Below are positions 19,932 to 27,947 of a stretch of 64,000 nt of DNA, piece by piece. The notes under the pieces were generated by a model. That model worked only from the letters and a program-made list of their open reading frames with translations. It ran no database searches and had not been told where the DNA came from. Origin of the DNA: Candidimonas sp. (GTDB lineage: Bacteria; Pseudomonadota; Gammaproteobacteria; Burkholderiales; Burkholderiaceae_B); assembly GCA_004297945.1 (NCBI GenBank), contig SCRC01000117.1, forward strand, positions 29,485 through 93,484, written 5' to 3'. Every line of letters starts with the position of its first letter. Position 1 is the stretch's first letter. Both the position numbers and the translations under genes were made by a program.

Positions 19932-20450
19932 ATGACCGAGATGCACTATTTTGACCGATGGATTGGCAGGGCCAGCGTATTCCTGGCTGCCCTGGCCGCC
20001 ATTTTATTATTGGCCGCCACGATCATCATTACCTGGATGGTTTTTGAGCGCAGCATCGGCTGGCAAAGCTCCTGGGAACTGGAAATAGCGATCGAATTGA
20101 TGATTTCGGCGATTTTCCTCGGCTCACCGTATACGCTGTCCACGGGGGGCCACGTCAAAATGGATTTGCTCGAATCGGTCGTGCCGGGCCGCCTGCAGCG
20201 CAAACTGTCGTTTCTCGCCAAACTGGCCAGTTGTCTTGTCTGTATTTACCTGGGTTGGGAAGGCTTGGGCATGGCGTTGCATGCGTACGCTACCGGAGAG
20301 CGCACGTTGGGCGTGTGGCGAGCCCTGGTTTGGCCCAAATATGCAACCATCCCAATCGGCATGTTCCTCACTGCGCTGCAATACCTGGTCGAAATGCGCA
20401 AGGATCATTCCGGCAATACCGACAAAAACAGCGCGGGAGCGGCATTATGA
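19932..20450 (+). CDS. dctQ: TRAP transporter small permease DctQ
   Basis: 172 residues, four hydrophobic segments (roughly residues 15-40, 55-75, 90-110 and 130-150), the layout of the DctQ family. It pairs with the large permease in the inner membrane. Its stop codon overlaps the start of dctM in an ATGA, showing coupled translation. Low sequence conservation is normal for this family; position between dctP and dctM makes the call firm. Confidence 0.88.
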   Translation: MTEMHYFDRWIGRASVFLAALAAILLLAATIIITWMVFERSIGWQSSWELEIAIELMISAIFLGSPYTLSTGGHVKMDLLESVVPGRLQRKLSFLAKLASCLVCIYLGWEGLGMALHAYATGERTLGVWRALVWPKYATIPIGMFLTALQYLVEMRKDHSGNTDKNSAGAAL

Positions 20451-21769
20451 CGGAACTGCAAATAGGCGGATTATTACTAATTGCCACTTTTGTGATTTTA
20501 TTTTCGGGCGTTCCAATCGCGTTCGGCCTAGTGCTGGTCTCGATTGTCTTTCTGCAGGTTTTCGGCGACGGCCACGCGCTGGCGGCAATTCCCAATACCT
20601 TCGTGGGCGAGCTGTCCAATTTCGCCCTGCTGACGATTCCGCTCTTCGTGCTGCTGGGCTGCACCATCGGGGCTTCCAAGGCAGGCAAGGATCTGTACGA
20701 ATCGCTGCACCGCTGGCTTTTCAAAATACCTGGCGGCCTGGTCATTGCCAATATCCTCGGCTGTGGCCTGTTCGCCGCCATGTGCGGCTCCAGCGCGGCT
20801 ACCGCCGCGGCCATCGGTAAAGTCGGCATTCCGGAAATGATAAAAAGAAATGTCGCGCCGCGCCTGGCCACCGGCTCAATTGCCGCCGGCGGCACACTGG
20901 GCATCCTGATTCCACCCTCGCTGACATTCATTGTCTATGGCATTGTCACGCATACGTCCATTGCGCGCCTATTCCTGGCCGGCGTCATACCTGGGGTGAT
21001 GCTGGTCGCCCTATTTGCAGCCTATGCCTGGCTGAGCAGCCTGCGCACAATTAAAAAAGCCAAGTTTGCACCAGCCATCGAACACTTCACGCTTGGTCAG
21101 AAAATAAGCGGATTGATCCGCACTGCCCCGTTCCTGGCCATTATCATTGCCGTCACCGTCTTCATGTACGGCGGCATTGCGACCCCCTCGGAAGTGGCGG
21201 CGATTGCCGCTTTCCTGGCGCTGGTCATGGTCATGATCGTTTATAGAACCTACCGCATCCGCGATATATGGCCAATTATGCGCGACGCCGTGAGCGAATC
21301 GTGCATGATCCTGATGATCGTCGCCGCGGCGGCCGTCTTTGCGTACATGATGTCCTACCTTTATATAACGCAAAGCCTGGCCGAATATATGTTCAGCTGG
21401 AACCTAAGCAATTGGCAACTGATCCTGATCCTGAACATTTTCTTGCTGATCGCGGGTTTTTTCCTGCCAGCCGTCTCTGTCATCCTGATGAGCATGCCGG
21501 TCATCCTGCCGGTTCTGGCGCATAGCCATATCGACTTGATCTGGTTTGCCGTCATGCTCACCATTAATTTGGAAATCGGCCTGATTCACCCCCCTTTGGG
21601 TCTGAACCTGTTCGTCATTCGCGGCGTCGCCCCCACCGTACCCCTGCGCGACATCATGCTCGGGGCGCTACCCTTCGTGGTGATTCTGTTATTGTTTATC
21701 GTGCTGCTCGCCGCCTTCCCCGGCATCGCCACCTGGTTGCCCATCCGGTTAATGGGCCCAGGAACATAA
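20447..21769 (+). CDS. dctM: TRAP transporter large permease DctM
   Basis: 440 residues from the ATG at 20447, which overlaps the dctQ stop by 4 bp. The protein is almost entirely hydrophobic with about twelve membrane segments and family motifs such as GGTLGILIPPSLTFIVYG near residue 148 and NLEIGLIHPPLGLNLFVIRG near residue 377. It carries out sodium- or proton-coupled transport of the ligand delivered by DctP. The frame extends upstream into dctQ, but that part is not DctM-like. Confidence 0.93.
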   Translation: MTELQIGGLLLIATFVILFSGVPIAFGLVLVSIVFLQVFGDGHALAAIPNTFVGELSNFALLTIPLFVLLGCTIGASKAGKDLYESLHRWLFKIPGGLVIANILGCGLFAAMCGSSAATAAAIGKVGIPEMIKRNVAPRLATGSIAAGGTLGILIPPSLTFIVYGIVTHTSIARLFLAGVIPGVMLVALFAAYAWLSSLRTIKKAKFAPAIEHFTLGQKISGLIRTAPFLAIIIAVTVFMYGGIATPSEVAAIAAFLALVMVMIVYRTYRIRDIWPIMRDAVSESCMILMIVAAAAVFAYMMSYLYITQSLAEYMFSWNLSNWQLILILNIFLLIAGFFLPAVSVILMSMPVILPVLAHSHIDLIWFAVMLTINLEIGLIHPPLGLNLFVIRGVAPTVPLRDIMLGALPFVVILLLFIVLLAAFPGIATWLPIRLMGPGT

Positions 21770-21811
21770 GCGGCCAAGCTACCCTTTGTACTCAACTAAC
21801 CAAGAGGCACC

Positions 21812-22549
21812 ATGCAAGATCAGGCCCCCGAATTACGCATTGCCGGAAACGTCGCAACCATCACGCTGAGACGACCCAGCCAGCATAATCGAATTGCGCC
21901 GGATGACTGCACCGTCATCAGCAATCAGTTGTCGCATCTGGCCGCCGATGCGGCGGTTCAAGTATTGATCATTACCGGAACCGGCACCAAAACCTTCAGC
22001 TCGGGCTATACCCTGGGCGCCATCAAGGACCAACTGGACAGCCGATTCGAAGACATGCTCGATTGCGTCGAACAGTTTCCACGGCCCACCATCTGCGCAT
22101 TGAACGGCAGCGTTTACGGCGGCGCGACCGACCTGGCGCTATGCTGCGACTTCCGTCTGGGCATAAGGGGCAGCAAAATGCTGATGCCCGCATCGCGCAT
22201 AGGCCTGCATTATTACCCGGGAGGAATACGGCGCTACGTGCGGGTGCTAGGGCTGGCCGCGGCCAAGAAATTATTCCTGACCGCGCAAACCATCGACGAT
22301 GACGAGATGCTGCGTCTGGGCTTTCTAACCGAGAGGGTCGACGCCGCCGAACTGGACGCCATGGTGCGCACCTATGTCGAACACATCCTGGCCTGCGAGC
22401 CCAAGGTGCTGGTCACCCTTAAAGCCGATTTGATGAGCACCGCGTATGGCTCCGCCGATCAAAACATCTTGCGCGCGCATTACACCGAATCGCTAAGCTC
22501 TCCCGAACTGAGTGTTCGCCTTGCGGCTATCAATGACAAGAAGCGGTAA
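21812..22549 (+). CDS. Enoyl-CoA hydratase/isomerase family protein with atypical active site
   Basis: 245-residue crotonase-fold protein, last gene of the TRAP/CoA-transferase operon and presumably acting on the CoA ester formed by the CaiB-type enzyme. Oxyanion-hole region SSGYTLGA and the second element YGGATDLALCCDFRLG are present. The two glutamates used by classical hydratases are not: one position reads Asp in GGATD, the other falls in MPASRIGLHYYPGG where the usual PE motif is missing. Isomerase, hydrolase, decarboxylase or other crotonase chemistry is therefore as likely as hydration. It is convergent with trpS with 28 bp between stops. Confidence 0.85.
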   Translation: MQDQAPELRIAGNVATITLRRPSQHNRIAPDDCTVISNQLSHLAADAAVQVLIITGTGTKTFSSGYTLGAIKDQLDSRFEDMLDCVEQFPRPTICALNGSVYGGATDLALCCDFRLGIRGSKMLMPASRIGLHYYPGGIRRYVRVLGLAAAKKLFLTAQTIDDDEMLRLGFLTERVDAAELDAMVRTYVEHILACEPKVLVTLKADLMSTAYGSADQNILRAHYTESLSSPELSVRLAAINDKKR

Positions 22550-22577
22550 TTCCATTCAAGGGCTATCTGCGCAAGGG

Positions 22578-23924
22578 CTACTTGGCGCCCTGATCCTCAT
22601 CCATTTCACGCAGCGCGGCGCGCAACGGCGGCAGGCCGCTTGCCGCGCAACGGCCTATCACCTGACCGGCCACACTGAAGGTGACCACGCCATCGTGCTC
22701 AGCCAGAATGTCGTCGAGCACGGCTGATCGCAAGCGTTGAATAGCCTGTCCCGCCGCCTGCGGGTGAATAAACGGTTCGGACTGCAGCAGCTCGCTTGCA
22801 TCGGCGCCCAATATCCGGAAACGGAATTGGCCCGCTTCATCGCGGAAACTGACGAACCGCGCACGCCTGCCAGTTGCTTTTGGCTTCGCCGTACTAGGCA
22901 ACGCCGCCTGCGTTGGCTGACGCAGGCCCACCGCCACACGCAACTGCATCATAAATGCCGACGATAATTTACGTGCTTTTGCGGCGCCCGCCTGCAAGAT
23001 ATCTTCAATGCGATCAGGCCGCGCCATGAGCTCGGCATACTGTGCGCGCATGGGCGCCAAGTCTTGTTCTATCCGCTTGCACAGCAATTCCTTCGCGTCA
23101 CCCCAACCCAGCCCCTGTTCCAGGTCGAGCCTGAACTGCGTCGATTCGTCAACGGTGGCAAAGGCGCGATACAGCGTATACAAATGAGAGCCCTCGGCGT
23201 CCTTGGGCTGGCCGGGCTGGCGCGAATCGGTCACGATACGCATGACGGCGGCGCGCATGGCGGCGGCCCCCCCCTCGAACAGGGGAATTGTATTGTCGTA
23301 GCTTTTGGACATCTTGCGCCCATCCAGCCCCGGCAAAGTCGCTACTTCGTCATCGATCTGCACTTCGGGCAGTACAAAATAATCGTTGCCACGGCCATAC
23401 AGGTGATTAAAGCGCTGCGCAATGTCGCGCGTCATTTCCAGATGCTGGATTTGATCGCGGCCCACCGGCACCTTGTTCGCATTGAACATCAATATGTCCG
23501 CCGCCATCAGGACCGGATACGAAAACAGGCCCATGGTAATGCCGTCATCGGGATCAAGCTGCTTGAGTTGGTTCTGATCAACCGAGGCCTTGTAGGCGTG
23601 CGCGCGATTCATCAAGCCCTTGGGCGCTACACAAGTGAGCATCCAGCACAGTTCGGGGATTTCTGGAATATCGGATTGGCGATAAAACGTAACCTTGTCG
23701 GTATCCAGGCCGGCGGCGATCCACGTGGCGGCAATTTCCAGGCGCGAGCGCGCGATGCGCTGCGGATCGTCACATTTGATCAGGGCATGGTAGTCGGCCA
23801 TAAAATAAAAAGCATCGACCCCCGCTTGCGTACTGGCGCGGATCGACGGGCGAATCGCCCCCGCGTAATTGCCCAGATGCGGAGTTCCAGAGGTGGTAAT
23901 GCCGGTTAATACACGGGTATTCAT
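22578..23924 (-). CDS. trpS: Tryptophanyl-tRNA synthetase with C-terminal extension
   Basis: Charges tRNA-Trp. 448 residues from ATG 23924 (MNTRVLTGITTSG). Class I signatures are the HIGH equivalent PHLGN (near residue 14) and GRKMSKS (near residue 200). The core is about 330 residues; the last 100 or so form an extra domain (FRFRILGADASELLQSEPF) whose pattern resembles the small YegP/DUF1508 repeat domain. The frame is open upstream to 24113, but that part overlaps zapE and is not conserved. It is the last gene downstream of zapE on the same strand. Confidence 0.92.
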   Translation of the reverse strand: MNTRVLTGITTSGTPHLGNYAGAIRPSIRASTQAGVDAFYFMADYHALIKCDDPQRIARSRLEIAATWIAAGLDTDKVTFYRQSDIPEIPELCWMLTCVAPKGLMNRAHAYKASVDQNQLKQLDPDDGITMGLFSYPVLMAADILMFNANKVPVGRDQIQHLEMTRDIAQRFNHLYGRGNDYFVLPEVQIDDEVATLPGLDGRKMSKSYDNTIPLFEGGAAAMRAAVMRIVTDSRQPGQPKDAEGSHLYTLYRAFATVDESTQFRLDLEQGLGWGDAKELLCKRIEQDLAPMRAQYAELMARPDRIEDILQAGAAKARKLSSAFMMQLRVAVGLRQPTQAALPSTAKPKATGRRARFVSFRDEAGQFRFRILGADASELLQSEPFIHPQAAGQAIQRLRSAVLDDILAEHDGVVTFSVAGQVIGRCAASGLPPLRAALREMDEDQGAK

Positions 23925-23994
23925 GGGCCTCGGTATGAAGTAAGAATGGAAGGAACAAGCATGTGCCTGACTAAAGCCGGCACATTGCCAAAGA

Positions 23995-25086
23995 TCATAG
24001 AAGCACGGCTGACCGACGCTCCGACTCAATATATTCCTGCGACTGCATTTCCATGATACGTGAAACCGTACGCTGGAATTCATTGGCCAACGCCCCGTGG
24101 GTATAGAGCTCATCGGGCGCGCATTCAGCCGATATGATCAACTGGATTTTATGATCATAAAACACATCGACCAGCCAGGTGAATCGCCGCGCTTCCGAGG
24201 CATAGCGCGGCCCCATGCAAGGCACATCCGAAAGTATGACAGTGTGAAAGCGGCTGGCCAGATCCATATAGTCGATCTGCGAGCGCGGGCCGCCGCACAA
24301 GGTGGCGAAATCGAACCATACAACACTGCCGCTCAAGGCAACTGCCTTGATCTCACGGCCCTCGATCGTCAGCACCGGAGTCTGCGGCGCCGTATCACAC
24401 AGACGATCAAACGCCGCGCGCAACTCGATTTTGGTGGACTCGGTGATGGGCGACAGATACATGCGCAACTGCGCCAGCGTGCGCCGACGATAATCCACGC
24501 CCGAATCGACGTTGAGCACATCCATGCGGTCCTGAATCAATTTGATCGCCGGCAAAATCCGATCACGCTGCAAGCCGTCCGGATAAAGAGTGGAAGGCTC
24601 GTAGTTGGACGTCATGACAAACGAGGCGCCCAGCTCAAACAGCTTAAGCAACAGGCGATAGAGAATCATGGCGTCGGCAATATCGGACACGTGAAACTCG
24701 TCGAAGCAAATCAGGCGATAACGCAAAGCTACACGTCGTGCGACTTCGTCCAGGGGGTTCTCCTGGCCCTTGACCTCTTGCAGCTCTCGATGCACCCCGC
24801 GCATGAATTCATGAAAATGCAAACGAATCTTGCGCTTGACGGGTACTGTCAAGTAAAAGGCGTCCATCAGAAAGCTTTTTCCCCGGCCAACCCCGCCCCA
24901 CAGGTATACGCCGCGCGGAACCTCGGGCCGGGCGAAGATTTTTTTCAGCCGGTTTGAACGTGCCTGCTTGAAATCGAGCCACTCGTCAAAATAACGCTGT
25001 AAACGATCGACGGCCATCGATTGGGCCGCATCGGGCTCATAGCCGCGCTCGACCAAGACTTGCCGATAATAGTCGCGCACGTTCAT
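23995..25086 (-). CDS. zapE: Cell division protein ZapE (AFG1-like ATPase)
   Basis: 363-residue P-loop ATPase that associates with the FtsZ ring. It shows Walker A GGVGRGKSFLMD (near residue 65) and Walker B/sensor elements LICFDEFHVSDIADAM and FVMTSNYEPSTLYPDGLQR, the AFG1 signature. Length is the family norm. It lies 54 bp downstream of lpd on the same strand, an arrangement shared by many Burkholderiales, so it may be partly transcribed from the odh operon. Confidence 0.93.
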   Translation of the reverse strand: MNVRDYYRQVLVERGYEPDAAQSMAVDRLQRYFDEWLDFKQARSNRLKKIFARPEVPRGVYLWGGVGRGKSFLMDAFYLTVPVKRKIRLHFHEFMRGVHRELQEVKGQENPLDEVARRVALRYRLICFDEFHVSDIADAMILYRLLLKLFELGASFVMTSNYEPSTLYPDGLQRDRILPAIKLIQDRMDVLNVDSGVDYRRRTLAQLRMYLSPITESTKIELRAAFDRLCDTAPQTPVLTIEGREIKAVALSGSVVWFDFATLCGGPRSQIDYMDLASRFHTVILSDVPCMGPRYASEARRFTWLVDVFYDHKIQLIISAECAPDELYTHGALANEFQRTVSRIMEMQSQEYIESERRSAVLL

Positions 25087-25140
25087 TTCAGATGAACCCG
25101 CGCAAAACCGGCAAACCGCAAGGCCAGGTTAAAGTTGAAA

Positions 25141-26568
25141 TTAGAAATTCAATGCTCGCTTGCCAACCGCCAGAGCCGCTTCCTTGAGCGCCTCGGACAA
25201 GGTCGGATGAGCATGGCAAATCCGGCCGATATCTTCGGCCGCACCACGAAATTCCATCACCGTCACGGCCTCGGCAACCAGCTCTGAAGCCATGGGCCCG
25301 ATAATATGCACACCCAGCACTTCATCGGTTTTGGCGTCGGCCAGCACCTTCACGAAACCGGTCGTATCGCCCAGTGCGCGAGCACGGCCGTTGGCCAGAA
25401 ACGGGAAACTCCCAGCCTTGTATTCGCGGCCTTCAGTTTTGAGCTGCTGCTCGGTTTTGCCGACCCAGGCGATTTCAGGGGATGTATAAATAACCCAAGG
25501 GATAGTACCGAAATTGACATGGCCGTGCTGGCCGGCAATACGCTCGGCGACCGCTACACCTTCTTCTTCAGCCTTGTGCGCCAGCATGGGGCCGCGCACC
25601 ACGTCGCCCACCGCCCACACGTTGGGCAGATTGGTTTTGCAATCTTCATCCACCACCACGAAACCACGATCGTCGAGCTTCAAGCCAACCGTTTCCACAC
25701 CCAGCCCTTCGGTATGCGGCACGCGGCCAATCGAGACGATAAGCTTATCGACGACCATTTCCTGCTCGGCGCCAGCCGCATCGGCGTAGGTGATCGAAAT
25801 GCTCTTGGCGCTGGCCTTGACCTCGCCAATCTTGATGCCCGTCTGGATGATCAGATTTTGTTTGGCAAAGGCCTTTTGCGCTTCCTTGGCGACCTGCTGG
25901 TCGGCTGCGGCCAGAAAGTCCGGCATCGCTTCCAGAATGGTGACCTCGGCGCCCAAACGGCGCCAAACGCTACCCAGTTCCAGGCCAACCACACCCGCGC
26001 CAATTACGCCCAGCTTTTTAGGAACCGCAGGAATACGCAAGGCGCCATCATTGGACAACACCTGCTTTTCATCGAAGGGCAGGCCGGGCAAGGCACGCGG
26101 CGAAGAGCCCGTGGCCACCACCACGTGTCGAGCCACCAGGTCTTCTTCGGAAGCGCCGGACACTTTAATCGACCAACCTCCATCAACCTGCGACACAAAC
26201 GAACCCGTGCCATGAAAGAACGTGATCTTGTTCTTTTTGAAAAGGTACAAAATGCCATCGTTGTTCTGCTTGACCACATTGCGCTTGCGGTCGATTAGCG
26301 TGTCGAGCTTGAGCGTGACGTCTTTGACCTCGATGCCGTGCTCGGCAAAATGGTGATTGACCTGTTCGTAATGTTCGGACGATTGCAGCAATGCCTTGGA
26401 CGGAATGCAGCCCACATTGGTGCACGTGCCGCCAGGGGCCGGCTTGCCCTCGGCGGTGCTCCAGGCATCAATGCATGCGACAGTCAGCCCCAGTTGCGCC
26501 GCGCGTATGGCGGCAATATACCCGCCAGGTCCCGCGCCTATAACGACCACGTCGAATTGTTTAGCCAT
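25141..26568 (-). CDS. lpd: Dihydrolipoyl dehydrogenase (E3) of 2-oxoglutarate dehydrogenase
   Basis: FAD flavoprotein that reoxidises dihydrolipoyl groups of OdhB with NAD. 475 residues. FAD-binding GAGPGGYIAAIRAAQLG is at residue 12, the redox-active disulfide in GGTCTNVGCIPSKALL near residue 48, NAD-binding GAGVVGLELGSVW near residue 190, and the C-terminal His-Glu pair region HAHPTLSEALKEAAL near residue 450. It is the third gene of odhA-odhB-lpd, 139 bp downstream of odhB; that gap holds two inverted repeats. Confidence 0.96.
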   Translation of the reverse strand: MAKQFDVVVIGAGPGGYIAAIRAAQLGLTVACIDAWSTAEGKPAPGGTCTNVGCIPSKALLQSSEHYEQVNHHFAEHGIEVKDVTLKLDTLIDRKRNVVKQNNDGILYLFKKNKITFFHGTGSFVSQVDGGWSIKVSGASEEDLVARHVVVATGSSPRALPGLPFDEKQVLSNDGALRIPAVPKKLGVIGAGVVGLELGSVWRRLGAEVTILEAMPDFLAAADQQVAKEAQKAFAKQNLIIQTGIKIGEVKASAKSISITYADAAGAEQEMVVDKLIVSIGRVPHTEGLGVETVGLKLDDRGFVVVDEDCKTNLPNVWAVGDVVRGPMLAHKAEEEGVAVAERIAGQHGHVNFGTIPWVIYTSPEIAWVGKTEQQLKTEGREYKAGSFPFLANGRARALGDTTGFVKVLADAKTDEVLGVHIIGPMASELVAEAVTVMEFRGAAEDIGRICHAHPTLSEALKEAALAVGKRALNF

Positions 26569-26597
26569 GTTTTTTACTCGATAAAATCATAAACAAC

Positions 26598-26619
26598 GCA
26601 AGGTCGCAACAGGCCTTGC
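26598..26619 (-). repeat. Inverted repeat in the odhB-lpd gap
   Basis: GCAAGG (26598-26603) and CCTTGC (26614-26619) form a 6-bp stem with a 10-nt loop in the leader just upstream of the lpd start codon. Probably an mRNA hairpin. Confidence 0.5.
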
Positions 26620-26643
26620 ACGATACCCTGACGGAGTGTGCGA

Positions 26644-26674
26644 GCGGCGTATTTTCTTGCAACGAATACGCCGC
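26644..26674 (-). repeat. Strong 10-bp inverted repeat between odhB and lpd
   Basis: GCGGCGTATT (26644-26653) and AATACGCCGC (26665-26674) pair perfectly around an 11-nt loop. No T-run follows on the transcribed strand, so it reads more as an intra-operon mRNA structure (processing or partial attenuation) than a terminator. Confidence 0.65.
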
Positions 26675-26707
26675 CCAAGGTCAAGACATGAATCTGCGCC
26701 CTGAGCC

Positions 26708-27916
26708 TTAGACATCCAGCAAGAGGCGTTGAGGATCTTCGAGCGCTTCTTTCATGGCCACCAGGGCCAGGACGGCCTCGCGGCCATCGATAAGCCGGTG
26801 ATCATAGGACAGCGCCAGATAATTCATGGGACGAATGACGATCTGGCCATTCTCGACCACCGCACGATCCTTGGTGGCGTGAACGCCCAAAATAGCCGCT
26901 TGCGGAGGGTTGATGATGGGGGTGGACAGCATTGATCCAAACACCCCGCCGTTCGAAATCGAGAACGTGCCGCCGGTCAGGTCTTCAAGACTGATTTTGC
27001 CATCACGCGCACGAGCGCCGAAGTCGGCAATCTGCTTTTCGATATCGGCAATCGACATCTGATCGGCGTTGCGCAAAATGGGCACGACCAGGCCGCGCGG
27101 ACTGCCCACCGCAATGCCGATGTCGAAATAGCCATGATATATAACATCTTTGCCATCGACCGAGGCGTTAACGACCGGGTACTTCTTTAACGCCGCAACC
27201 ACGGCCTTGACAAAAAACGACATGAAACCCAGTTTCACGCCATGTTCTTTTTCAAACTTTTCCTTGTACTTGTTGCGCAGGTCGATGACGCCTTGCATGT
27301 TCACTTCGTTGAACGTGGTGAGAATCGCGTTTTCAGATTGCGACTGCAGCAGGCGTTCAGCCACGCGGGCGCGCAGGCGGCTCATGGGCACGCGCTGTTC
27401 AGGGCGGCCATCAAGCGACAGGGTGGCCGCAACCACCGGCGCGGCGGCAGGCTTGACGGCCTGGGCAGCGTTGACCTGTAGCGCATCACCCTTGGTGATG
27501 CGCCCGCCCCGCCCCGTACCTTCGACCGACGCGGGATCAACCCCTTTGTCGGCCAGGATCTTGGCTGCGGCCGGCGAAGCAACAGACGACGCTGCCGCGC
27601 TGGCCGTTGCAGGCGCAGCCACCTGGGGTGCCGGCGCCGCTGCAGCCGCCAACGCCACTGGCGCAGCCGCTTTGCCAGCGCTATCAATACGCGCCAAAAC
27701 CTCGCCCGAGGTGACGGTGCTGCCATCGCCCTTGACGATCTCACTGAGCACACCCGAAGCGGGTGCCGGGACTTCAAGCACCACTTTGTCCGTTTCGACT
27801 TCGATCAGAATTTCGTCTTCAGTTACGGCCTCGCCAGGTTGTTTTTTCCAGTTAAGCAAGGTTGCCTCGGAAACCGATTCGGAAAGCTGGGGGACGAGAA
27901 CATCAGTGATAGCCAT
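26708..27916 (-). CDS. odhB: Dihydrolipoyllysine succinyltransferase (E2) of 2-oxoglutarate dehydrogenase
   Basis: 402 residues. An N-terminal lipoyl domain with the lipoylated Lys in [10 protein letters not shown] (near residue 43) is followed by an Ala/Pro-rich linker (about residues 85-115), a peripheral subunit-binding domain ([29 protein letters not shown] region, about 118-150) and the catalytic CoA-acyltransferase domain ending with [12 protein letters not shown], whose His and Asp are catalytic. It follows odhA by 31 bp. Length matches SucB. Confidence 0.95.
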   Translation of the reverse strand: MAITDVLVPQLSESVSEATLLNWKKQPGEAVTEDEILIEVETDKVVLEVPAPASGVLSEIVKGDGSTVTSGEVLARIDSAGKAAAPVALAAAAAPAPQVAAPATASAAASSVASPAAAKILADKGVDPASVEGTGRGGRITKGDALQVNAAQAVKPAAAPVVAATLSLDGRPEQRVPMSRLRARVAERLLQSQSENAILTTFNEVNMQGVIDLRNKYKEKFEKEHGVKLGFMSFFVKAVVAALKKYPVVNASVDGKDVIYHGYFDIGIAVGSPRGLVVPILRNADQMSIADIEKQIADFGARARDGKISLEDLTGGTFSISNGGVFGSMLSTPIINPPQAAILGVHATKDRAVVENGQIVIRPMNYLALSYDHRLIDGREAVLALVAMKEALEDPQRLLLDV

Positions 27917-27947
27917 AATTTTTTAATCCATGATTTAGAAATATTCA

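Noticed and set aside
20231..20446. Upstream extension of dctM (in-frame open reading)
   Set aside because: It overlaps dctQ in another frame, and DctM homology begins exactly at the ATG at 20447 that couples with the dctQ stop.
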